A DNA stretch of 64,000 nucleotides from Collinsella sp. BA40 (lineage in GTDB: Bacteria; Actinomycetota; Coriobacteriia; Coriobacteriales; Coriobacteriaceae). Numbering within the stretch: the first letter of the stretch is position 1; each line of letters opens with the position of its first letter. Of this stretch, positions 55,792 through 64,000 are shown in pieces. The position numbers and the translations under genes were made by a program. Below the pieces are notes generated by a model that was not told where the DNA came from, made no database searches, and saw only the letters and a list, made by a program, of their open reading frames with translations. The stretch spans positions 186,407-250,406 of the forward strand of contig NZ_VOWY01000010.1 of NCBI RefSeq assembly GCF_008014645.1, written 5' to 3'.

Positions 55792-55820
55792 ACCCTGTCA
55801 GTTTTCTGGCAGGGTTTTTT
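55792..55820 (+). terminator. Intrinsic terminator of tRNA-Asn copy 1
   Basis: 10-bp stem ACCCTGTCAG/CTGGCAGGGT with a TTTT loop, then TTTTTT. It starts 10 nt after the CCA. Confidence 0.93.
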
Positions 55821-55987
55821 ATTACCTGCCCTCACGATTGGCGCTTTCTTCGCATCATCCCCCGAGAACCCGAACGATCCCCCATCGCCCCTTCCCGCCC
55901 CTTCTCTTGCGGGTCGTTCTTTCACACCATGTTTCCATGCAACAACGGCGCACCTTACTTCGTCTTTAGAAAAATCGAATTTTGTTC

Positions 55988-56015
55988 TTGCAATCCATTC
56001 GTCAGCGCGTATACT
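55988..56015 (+). promoter_or_regulatory. Promoter of the second tRNA-Asn gene
   Basis: TTGCAA (55988-55993), 16-nt spacer, TATACT (56010-56015), 28 nt before the second tRNA. Spacing and distance match the first copy. The region 55821-55987 holds nothing else I can identify. Confidence 0.8.
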
Positions 56016-56043
56016 AAGATTCGTTGCTTAGCCGCAACCGAAT

Positions 56044-56118
56044 TCCTCGATAGCTCAATGGTAGAGCACGCGGCTGTTAACCGCGCTGTTGTAGGTTCGA
56101 GTCCTACTCGAGGAGCCA
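56044..56118 (+). tRNA. tRNA-Asn (anticodon GUU), copy 2, CCA encoded
   Basis: Same 75-nt sequence as copy 1, with acceptor TCCTCGA/TCGAGGA, GTT anticodon and encoded CCA (56116-56118). Confidence 0.97.
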
Positions 56119-56127
56119 GATTTCTAT

Positions 56128-56158
56128 ATCCCCGTCAGCTTGCTGGCGGGGATTTTTT
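56128..56158 (+). terminator. Intrinsic terminator of tRNA-Asn copy 2
   Basis: Stem CCCCGTCAG/CTGGCGGGG (56130-56138 with 56143-56151, plus two closing A-T pairs) and a TTTTTT tail. Similar to, but not identical with, the copy 1 terminator. Confidence 0.93.
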
Positions 56159-56305
56159 ATGCCGTCGATTGCCGTCCGATCCGATATATGCGAAAGGATG
56201 GAATCGCCTCTGTCCCCGAGAACGCGAACGCATGCATAAGCTCGAGAAGCAGCAACCACGCAGAGCGCGCCGAGCGTTGCACGCACCAGGTGCGCAACGT
56301 CATAG

Positions 56306-56330
56306 AAAAGGCCCCGGCGAACCGGGGCCT
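56306..56330 (-). terminator. Intrinsic terminator after rpoD
   Basis: Stem AGGCCCCGG/CCGGGGCCT with a 4-nt loop, followed by TTTC on the minus strand, 28 nt after the rpoD stop. Confidence 0.85.
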
Positions 56331-56358
56331 GAACAACAAAGGCGATAAACGAGAATCG

Positions 56359-57678
<1,320 letters not shown>

Positions 57679-57726
57679 AGACTCTCCCTTCATAGCACAT
57701 AGGACACATTACTTTAGCACAAATTA

Positions 57727-57755
57727 ATGTAGATGAGCAGCGCAAATCGTCTAAC
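57727..57755 (-). promoter_or_regulatory. Candidate rpoD promoter
   Basis: Minus-strand TTAGAC (57755-57750), 17-nt spacer, TACATT (57732-57727), about 49 nt before the GTG start. It lies in the 196-nt gap between dnaG and rpoD, so rpoD can be transcribed apart from dnaG. Confidence 0.5.
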
Positions 57756-57874
57756 GATCGATCATTTGTCGTGAAATGACCACATTCCAACCGTAAGGCT
57801 CGATGTTTCGACTATGGCAGCCCATGCGCATTCATGCGACCTCCCTATTCATACCCCGTTTGAAGAGCCATCGG

Positions 57875-59929
57875 CTACAAACGGAAAGGATCGGCAACAC
57901 CCTCCACGGCAGCAGCGAGTTCGCGAGCACGGGCGGCATCGCGCGTCGCCTGAACCGTCAGCGCACGCCGATCATCGGCGGACAGCGATCGGTCGCTTCT
58001 CAGCTTCGCCTGGGCAGAACGCATGCGGCGACGAACCGTATACAGCTCGAGCGTATCCAGCAGAAACACGATCGTCGTCTGCGTGGGATGCGAGCTCGTC
58101 GAAGAAAGCGTACCGGTGCTCACGAGTTGAGCGGCCTCCGGGCACACGGCTCGTGCCGCAACCATCACGTCCGCGGGGGAAGACCCCTCGGGGGTCGCCA
58201 GGACCGCCCACGCGATGGCCTCGTTGCGCGCATCGACCCATTCGACTTCGGTTATGCGCTCGGCGCATGCGCGGAACTCATCCGGATAGGCGGTGAGCAA
58301 CGTGAGCAGCTCCCGTTCGCATGCGAGCGCGCGGCGCTCGAGGTCGGTCAGCATGGTGAACATCGAGGGAGCCGGGGACGCGAGCGCGCCGGGATCGGCC
58401 TCGGCATCGGAATCGAAGGCATCGATCGGCACGTAGTCGTCGGGAACGGCGAAACCCTCGTCGTCGTCATCCATGGATGGCGCCGGGTGAGGATGATTCG
58501 CAGACGCGGTCGCGGCCGCAGCCGACCCGCGCAAGCTCCAGCCCGCCCGGGTGTTCCCCGCTCCCCCGCCATCGCGCGACTCGCGCTCGCGAGCGGAGCG
58601 CTCATAGCGCTCGGTTCGCTTGGCCGCCGCCTCCTCGCGCTTTTGGACCGCGCGAAACACCCGGGGCGCCATCTCGCGCACCATCTCGACGTCGACGCCC
58701 ACGCGATCGGCGATCTGGATGTAATAGGAGTCGATCATATAGCTTGAGCGGAGCGGATAGATGAGCGCGCACGCATCCTCGAGCGCCTTCTTGCGCCCGC
58801 CCGGGGTCGAGACGTCGCTGCGCTCCTCGAGCTTGCGAAAAACGAAATCCATCAGCGGCTCGCTTTGCGCCAGCAGGTTCTCGAGCGCCTCTCCGCCGAA
58901 GCGGTGAACGAAGTCGTTGGGATCGAGGTCGTCGGGCAAGGTCACGCAGCGAAGGTCCACCGAGTCGCGCTCGACGAACTGGATGGCGCGCTCGGCCGCC
59001 TTCTGGCCCGCCGCATCGCCGTCGAAGAGATACACGATTCGGCTAGCGAACCGCGTGAGCGTCTTGACGTGGTGCTCGGTGAGCGCCGTGCCCAAGGTGG
59101 CAACCACGTTGCCGAGCCCGGCTTCCCAGCACGCGATGCAGTCGGTATAGCCCTCGACGACGACGGCCTCGCCGCGCGCGACGATATGCTCTTTCGCCCA
59201 GTTGAACCCATAGAGGTTGCGCTTCTTATGGAACAGCGGGGTCTCGGACGTGTTGAGATACTTGGGCTCGCCCGGACCCATGATGCGACCGCCGAACGCG
59301 ATGCACTTTCCCTGCTCGTCGAAGATGGGGAACATCACGCGCTCGTAGAAGCGGTCGACCAGGCCGCCGCCCTCGGAACGACGGTAGGCGACGTTGGCGT
59401 CGATCATCTCCCGCGGGGTGAAGCCCTTGCTCCCCAGATACTGCACGAGCGAACCGCGGCCCGGAGCATAACCCAGTCGGTACCGACGGCATACGTCGCC
59501 ACCGAGCTCGCGTTGCTTGCAATACTCGCGGCCGCGACCATCTTTTCCCCGCATGAGCATGGTGTGGTAGAACAGCGACGTCTCCTCGCACACGTCGACG
59601 AGACGGGAACGCTTGGTACCCTGGCGCGCGGAGCGCGTCTCCTGGATCTCGATGCCCGCGCGGTCAGCGAGATAGCGGATGGCGTCGGGAAAGCTGAGGT
59701 TCTCGCGCTTCATCACGTACGTGAACGCGTCTCCCCCCTCGCCGCAGCCGAAGCAATGCCACACCTGCGTCGCGGGGATAACGTGGAACGACGGGGTTTT
59801 CTCTCCGTGAAACGGGCAGCATCCCCATAGGTCGTTGTTGCCGCGCGGTTTAAGCGCGACGGTCTCCTGGACGAGCTCGACCAGATCGGTGGCGTCGCGG
59901 ACGCGATCCTTCTCCTCGTCGCTAATCAC
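57875..59929 (-). CDS. dnaG: DNA primase DnaG
   Basis: 684 residues. N-terminal zinc finger CCPFHGEKTPSFHV...CFGCGEGGDA, then the RNA polymerase domain with EGYTD, the TOPRIM Asp residues in VYLFDGDAAGQKAAERAIQF and DPNDF. A low-complexity Arg/Ala/His linker (about 425-475) separates it from the C-terminal helicase-binding region. It overlaps ribF by 8 bp, an unusual join to a truB-ribF group, and lies upstream of rpoD. Confidence 0.96.
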   Translation of the reverse strand: MISDEEKDRVRDATDLVELVQETVALKPRGNNDLWGCCPFHGEKTPSFHVIPATQVWHCFGCGEGGDAFTYVMKRENLSFPDAIRYLADRAGIEIQETRSARQGTKRSRLVDVCEETSLFYHTMLMRGKDGRGREYCKQRELGGDVCRRYRLGYAPGRGSLVQYLGSKGFTPREMIDANVAYRRSEGGGLVDRFYERVMFPIFDEQGKCIAFGGRIMGPGEPKYLNTSETPLFHKKRNLYGFNWAKEHIVARGEAVVVEGYTDCIACWEAGLGNVVATLGTALTEHHVKTLTRFASRIVYLFDGDAAGQKAAERAIQFVERDSVDLRCVTLPDDLDPNDFVHRFGGEALENLLAQSEPLMDFVFRKLEERSDVSTPGGRKKALEDACALIYPLRSSYMIDSYYIQIADRVGVDVEMVREMAPRVFRAVQKREEAAAKRTERYERSARERESRDGGGAGNTRAGWSLRGSAAAATASANHPHPAPSMDDDDEGFAVPDDYVPIDAFDSDAEADPGALASPAPSMFTMLTDLERRALACERELLTLLTAYPDEFRACAERITEVEWVDARNEAIAWAVLATPEGSSPADVMVAARAVCPEAAQLVSTGTLSSTSSHPTQTTIVFLLDTLELYTVRRRMRSAQAKLRSDRSLSADDRRALTVQATRDAARARELAAAVEGVADPFRL

Positions 59930-60965
59930 GGACGATCACCGTCCGGGCATCACCGAGCAGCGCCCGCGTGGTATCGATATCGCCCTTGACCGTTGCGATG
60001 AGCTCGTCGACCGACGCGAACGAACCGGACAGGCGCAGCCGGCGGTCGAACAGAATCGCGATCTCGCGACCGTAAAGGTCGCCCGAATAGCCAAGAAGAT
60101 TCGCCTCGAGCCCCGCCGACAACGAGCTCGTCGAGAACATGGGCGGAATGCCGACGTTGATGGCGGCGGTCCACACCTCGTAGCCAGCCTCCTCGTCCAA
60201 CACGGCGAACCCGGCGTAGACGCCATCGAGCGGCATGCGAATGCCGCGGGGAACCTCGATGTTAGCGGTGGGAAAGCCCATACCCGTTCCCTGCCCGCGG
60301 CCGGCGCGAACGCGGCCGCGCACCAGGTAGCGGCGGCCGAGCTCGGCGGCAGCGGAGCGAACGTCGCCGTGTGCGACCAGCTCGCGGATGCGCGTCGCGG
60401 TAACGGCGGACGCGCCATCGCGAACCAAGTCGTGGCCGACGACCTCGATTCCGCGCTCGGAGCCCCATGCCGAAATGACGTCGACGGTCGAGGCGCCGCG
60501 CGCACCCAGGCGAAAGTCACTGCCCACGTGAACCGCGCGGACATCGAGGGCCGGCGCGAGCACGTCGCCGAAGAACTGTTCGTGGCCCAGGCCGGCAAGG
60601 GGCATCGTGAACGGGACGACCACGACCGCGTCGACACCGCTCGTGGCAAGGGCGCGTAGACGGTCGCAGCGAGCGCTCAGCTTGAGCGCCGGATGGCTGC
60701 TAACGACCTCATCGGGATCGGGATCGAACGTCACGGCGACTGCAGCCACGCGATGGTCGCGGGCATAGGCTACGGTGCGGCGAAGAAGCTCCTGATGGCC
60801 GATATGGCAGCCATCGAAAGCACCGATGGCGACGGCGCACGAAACGGGCTCGGACGGAATAGACGGCGCCTGCGCACCGGGCTCGCCATAAGCAGCAAGG
60901 CGGTACACCGGCGCAGCGGGGCGCAGGCAGCACAGATCGGCAGCAAGCGAGGAGGCATCGACCAC
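59922..60965 (-). CDS. ribF: Bifunctional riboflavin kinase / FAD synthetase RibF
   Basis: Makes FMN and FAD. 347 residues. The FAD synthetase module carries GAFDGCHIGH at 48-57 and TATRIREL (S/T-x-x-x-x-R), the riboflavin kinase module GMGFPTANIE and DGVYAGFAVLD. The start is GTG at 60965, sharing its G with the truB TAG (TAGTG). A 45-residue non-conserved leader precedes the first domain; a later start is possible. truB-ribF is the common order. Confidence 0.95.
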   Translation of the reverse strand: MVDASSLAADLCCLRPAAPVYRLAAYGEPGAQAPSIPSEPVSCAVAIGAFDGCHIGHQELLRRTVAYARDHRVAAVAVTFDPDPDEVVSSHPALKLSARCDRLRALATSGVDAVVVVPFTMPLAGLGHEQFFGDVLAPALDVRAVHVGSDFRLGARGASTVDVISAWGSERGIEVVGHDLVRDGASAVTATRIRELVAHGDVRSAAAELGRRYLVRGRVRAGRGQGTGMGFPTANIEVPRGIRMPLDGVYAGFAVLDEEAGYEVWTAAINVGIPPMFSTSSLSAGLEANLLGYSGDLYGREIAILFDRRLRLSGSFASVDELIATVKGDIDTTRALLGDARTVIVRD

Positions 60966-61897
60966 TATGAACGCACCCCCTCGATCCCCTGCGGAAACAC
61001 CTGCTCCATAACGAACCAGCCAGCCTCCACGCGCGCGAGGGCGCGGAGCTGGCGGTCATGCACCAACCCGACGCGCGATCCATCTTCCAGGCGGCTGGCA
61101 TTCGAGCAGGCAACGCGTCGGCCGAGCAGCACATCTTCAAGCATGGAGTCGGAAAGCGCCACAGGATCCAAACCCAATACGAACACGGGGTCGAGGGCCC
61201 GCTCGCGCGCAAGCTCGGCATCGAGCACGTCGACCGGCAGGCACGAGCCGAGCCCGACGCCGCCCGAAGCCGTACGGCGAAGCGCGGAGACGTGCGCCGC
61301 TGAACCCGCTGCGCGGCCGATGTCGCGGGCGAGCGCGCGGATATAGGTGCCCTTGCTCACCGTAAACGCAACCGTCCAGGTAAACCGGCCATCCTCCTCG
61401 TCGCGAAGAGCGATGAGGTCGGCGGACCGAACCTCGATGGGACGTGCGGGCAGCTCGACCTCGTCGCCTGAGCGGGCGCGCTTGTATGCCCGGACGCCGT
61501 CGACGGAAATCGCGGAGAAGGCGGGGGGAACCTGCTCGGAACGGCCGAGGAACCCCTGCAGGACGGCACGGGCAAACGCAGCGTCGCGCAGGCGCGGGTC
61601 GACGGGCGCCGTGCGCGTGGGCTCGCCCTCGGCGTCGTCGGTATTGGTCTCGAAACCGAAGCCGATGTCGGCGATATAGCTCTTTTCGTCGAGCGTGAGC
61701 TGGCCGAGCAAGCGCGTAGCCTGACCGATGCCGACAAGCATCACGCCGGTGGCCAGGGGATCGAGCGTGCCGGCATGGCCGACGCGGCGCTCGGACACGC
61801 TACGACGAACGCGGGCCACAACGTCATGCGACGTGCAGCCCAGCGGTTTATCGAGTGCGAGAAGCAGATTGAGTTGCGATGGTTTGCGTTTAGCCAT
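60965..61897 (-). CDS. truB: tRNA pseudouridine-55 synthase TruB
   Basis: 310 residues from the ATG at 61897. KPLGCTSHDVV, then GHAGTLDPLATGV with catalytic Asp46, KSYIADIGFG, SVDGVRAYKRAR and SKGTYIRALARDIG. The start overlaps the nrnA stop by 8 bp (ATGGCTAA); a longer in-frame ATG at 61975 would run further into nrnA. Confidence 0.95.
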   Translation of the reverse strand: MAKRKPSQLNLLLALDKPLGCTSHDVVARVRRSVSERRVGHAGTLDPLATGVMLVGIGQATRLLGQLTLDEKSYIADIGFGFETNTDDAEGEPTRTAPVDPRLRDAAFARAVLQGFLGRSEQVPPAFSAISVDGVRAYKRARSGDEVELPARPIEVRSADLIALRDEEDGRFTWTVAFTVSKGTYIRALARDIGRAAGSAAHVSALRRTASGGVGLGSCLPVDVLDAELARERALDPVFVLGLDPVALSDSMLEDVLLGRRVACSNASRLEDGSRVGLVHDRQLRALARVEAGWFVMEQVFPQGIEGVRS

Positions 61898-62945
61898 GGA
61901 CGTCCCCTGTGTCGCAAGCGCTATCGGGCGCGCAGACAAGCGCCTCGAGCTGTGGAAGAATCGAATCGAGCACATCTTCGACCGACCTGCCCTCGACCGT
62001 GAAGCCCGCAGCGGCGGAATGGCCCCCGCCGCCGTGTTCGACGGCGATGGACGAGATGTCCCAATGCCCCTTGGAGCGAAGGTTTCCGCGGATCACGCCG
62101 GGCTCGGTCTCCTTCAGGAACAGGCACACCTGGCTCCCCTGAACCGTGCGCACCACATCGACCAAGCCGTCGCACTCATCGGACGACACCCCGCAGCTCG
62201 AGAGGTCGGCGGCGTACGCGTAGCTAAACGCCACGCGTCCACCCACGCGGGTTCCGATGCGTCCCATGACGATCGACTCGAGGCGAAGGTACTCGATGCG
62301 CTGGCTCTGGTAGACCTCGAGCGCGATGCGCGCGGGCTCGGCGCCGGCATCGACCAGGCGCGAAGCGCAGGCGAACGCCGACGGGTTGGCATTCTGGTAC
62401 TGGAACCTACCCGTATCGGTAACCAGGCCCGTCATGAGGCAGGTTGCGATCTGCGGCGTGCAGGGGTACCCCGCGGCCTCGAGCAGCTCCTCGACGAGCA
62501 CGGCGGTGGCGGCTGCGCTGGTGACGCGCACCGACGCGTCGCCGAATTCATCGTGAGAAGGATGGTGGTCTATGACGACGCGACCGAGTGCGCGCTTTGC
62601 AACGGCGGCGGAATCGGCAAGTCGGCTCAGGACGGGAACGTCCACCGAGATAAACAGATCGGGCTTCTCGGTATAGCGCGACGCGGGAACCATATCGCAG
62701 GTGCCCTCCATGAAACGGTAGACGCGCGGAACCGGTGCGTCATCGGCCAATAGGAAGACGATCTGCTTGGAAGGAAACGCCATCCTGAGCGACAGACCCA
62801 ATCCAAGGGCGGAGCCCAGCGCATCGCCATCCGGGTTGGTGTGACCCGAGATGGCGATGGAGCGGGCTCCTTCGATGTGCTCGATGACCATATCCCACAT
62901 ATCGGGAGTGGTGCTGCGCGCCATGCACCGCGAGGTGCTACTCAT
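61890..62945 (-). CDS. nrnA: DHH-DHHA1 oligoribonuclease / pAp phosphatase NrnA
   Basis: Degrades nanoRNA and dephosphorylates pAp. 351 residues from the ATG at 62945, chosen because it overlaps the rbfA stop by 8 bp with GAGGAG just upstream; ATG 62924 is also possible. DHH motifs: SGHTNPDGDALGS (33-45), VIDHHPSHDEF, TGLVTDTGRF, and the DHHA1 GGGGHSAAAGF. The rbfA-nrnA-truB-ribF order is standard in actinobacteria. Confidence 0.94.
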   Translation of the reverse strand: MSSTSRCMARSTTPDMWDMVIEHIEGARSIAISGHTNPDGDALGSALGLGLSLRMAFPSKQIVFLLADDAPVPRVYRFMEGTCDMVPASRYTEKPDLFISVDVPVLSRLADSAAVAKRALGRVVIDHHPSHDEFGDASVRVTSAAATAVLVEELLEAAGYPCTPQIATCLMTGLVTDTGRFQYQNANPSAFACASRLVDAGAEPARIALEVYQSQRIEYLRLESIVMGRIGTRVGGRVAFSYAYAADLSSCGVSSDECDGLVDVVRTVQGSQVCLFLKETEPGVIRGNLRSKGHWDISSIAVEHGGGGHSAAAGFTVEGRSVEDVLDSILPQLEALVCAPDSACDTGDVHG

Positions 62946-63372
62946 GCGACTCCTCATCGATAGCGTTCGCAACGTCCCCATCGGCCACCGCGGACTGAAC
63001 GGGATAGCCCTCCTCGTCCTTCTCGACGGCGAGCGTCTCGGGAACGTTCTCCAGGGCGCGGGCGATGCGCTCCGCCTCGTCCGTCGAGCGATCGATCCTG
63101 AAATCGAGCTCGGGCGTCACGCGCCAGTCGAGCGTTCGGGCCAACAGGCTGCGCATGCGGCCCTTGGCAGAGGCGAGCGCCTCGAGCACCTCCTCGTAGC
63201 GATCGCCATCGCAGGTCACGAAGATACGCGCGAACGAGCGATCGATGGAGACCTCCACCCCGGTGATGGTGACCAGGTCGAGCCGGGGATCGGAGATCTC
63301 GAACAACAGGATATAGCCGAGCTTCTCGCGAAGCTGTTCGCCGAGCCGGCGGGTTGCATTGTTCTGCTTCAC
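62938..63372 (-). CDS. rbfA: 30S ribosome-binding factor A
   Basis: KH-fold 16S maturation factor, 144 residues: RLGEQLREKLGYILLFEISDPRLDLVTITGVEVSIDRSFARIFVT, then LDWRVTPELDFRID. An acidic C-terminal tail of about 25 residues. It follows infB by 15 nt and overlaps nrnA by 8 bp. Confidence 0.95.
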   Translation of the reverse strand: MKQNNATRRLGEQLREKLGYILLFEISDPRLDLVTITGVEVSIDRSFARIFVTCDGDRYEEVLEALASAKGRMRSLLARTLDWRVTPELDFRIDRSTDEAERIARALENVPETLAVEKDEEGYPVQSAVADGDVANAIDEESHE

Positions 63373-63387
63373 GGTAGCCCTCCTTCG

Positions 63388-64000
63388 CTACTCGGTACGG
63401 GCGACCTCGATGATCTTGTACGCCTCGAAGACGTCGCCCACCTTGATGTCTTGGAACTTCTCGATGCCCAGACCGCACTCGTAACCGTTCTTGACGGTCT
63501 TGACATCGTCCTTGAAGCGGCGCATGGAACCGAAGACGCCGTCGAAGATGACGACGCCGTCGCGCACGACGCGAACCTTGTCGTCGCGGCTGATCTCGCC
63601 CTCGGTGACCATGCAGCCCGCGATGAGGCCGGCCTTGGGGACGCGGAACGTGTCGCGGACCTCGGCGCAACCGGTCTGGACCTCTTCCTCGGTGGGAGCC
63701 AGCATGCCGATACGGGCGGCATCGATGTCCTCGATCGCCTTGTAGATGATCGAGTACGCCTTGATCTGCACGCTCTCCTTCTCCGCGGCGTCACGGGCCT
63801 TGCCCTGCGGGCGCACGCCGAAGCCGATGATGATGGCGTTGGACGCGGCTGCCAGCGAGACGTCGGTCTCGGAGATGGCGCCGACGGCGGAGTGGATGAT
63901 GTTGATGCGGACCTCGGACTGGTCCATCTTGCCGATGGAGTCGGCCAGAGCCTCGATGGTGCCCTGCGTATCGGCCTTGACCACCAGGTTGAGCTCCTTG
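63388..64000 (-). CDS. infB: Translation initiation factor IF-2 (5' part outside window)
   Basis: The frame is open through the right edge, so only the C-terminal 204 residues or so are present: KELNLVVKADTQGTIEAL starts the domain IV/C1 region, VGAISETDVSLAAASNAIIIGF, then the C2 tRNA-binding domain ending GYECGLGIEKFQDIKVGDVFEAYKIIEV. The GTPase domain lies beyond 64000. The internal ATG at 63984 is not a start in this context. Confidence 0.96.
   Translation of the reverse strand, partial: KELNLVVKADTQGTIEALADSIGKMDQSEVRINIIHSAVGAISETDVSLAAASNAIIIGFGVRPQGKARDAAEKESVQIKAYSIIYKAIEDIDAARIGMLAPTEEEVQTGCAEVRDTFRVPKAGLIAGCMVTEGEISRDDKVRVVRDGVVIFDGVFGSMRRFKDDVKTVKNGYECGLGIEKFQDIKVGDVFEAYKIIEVARTE

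Overview
This window reads as a chromosomal housekeeping segment from a GC-rich actinobacterium of the class Coriobacteriia, most like Collinsella and relatives. That placement is inferred from GC content, gene order and protein style; no search was run. Supporting order includes sepIVA-like/DUF177/rpmF/plsX/acpP/rnc/smc/ftsY/ffh (partly as in mycobacteria), an actinobacterial-looking ileS T-box, and a sigma-B-type module. Nearly all genes are on the minus strand in tightly coupled operons, many overlapping by 1, 4 or 8 bp. I saw no IS element, prophage or CRISPR array.

Layout. (1) 1-3107, plus strand: chorismate synthase (cut by the window edge), chorismate mutase, a shikimate dehydrogenase-shikimate kinase fusion, and type II dehydroquinase. 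(2) 3104-16000, minus strand: recN, nadK, tlyA, xseB, nusB, asp23, efp, pepQ, an aroB homologue, a second shikimate kinase, yqeG, mltG, ruvX and alaS. (3) 16170-26000: AI-2E-type permease, a sigma/anti-sigma-like/DUF948 operon, rarA, dgt, a small prepilin-peptidase-like protein, a circularly permuted ATP-grasp protein, a plus-strand Asp/Tyr-tailed membrane peptide gene, and an orphan processive glycosyltransferase. (4) 26000-36900: rluD-lspA, ileS with its T-box leader, DUF523, a NYN-LOTUS protein, ftsH, cobO and a MATE transporter. (5) 37000-48800: SpoU methyltransferase, flavodoxin, folA, thyA, ffh, ftsY, smc, rnc, acpP, plsX and rpmF. (6) 48900-55400: DUF177, sepIVA-like, coaD, rsmD, recG, fakA-like and a second asp23. 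(7) 55650-56160: two identical tRNA-Asn genes, each with its own promoter and terminator. (8) 56300-64000: rpoD, dnaG, ribF, truB, nrnA, rbfA and the 3' part of infB.

The genes cover the shikimate pathway (DHQ dehydratase, shikimate dehydrogenase, two shikimate kinases, chorismate synthase and mutase), translation and rRNA maturation, SRP targeting, chromosome segregation and repair, folate/dTMP synthesis and phospholipid initiation. The most striking anomaly is that the protein at the canonical aroB position keeps the dehydroquinate synthase framework but has lost most zinc, NAD and substrate residues, so it looks like a pseudoenzyme. Also notable are the orphan xseB, an anti-sigma-like protein lacking its N-box Asn, and a CTAG palindrome that is the stop codon of two convergent genes.
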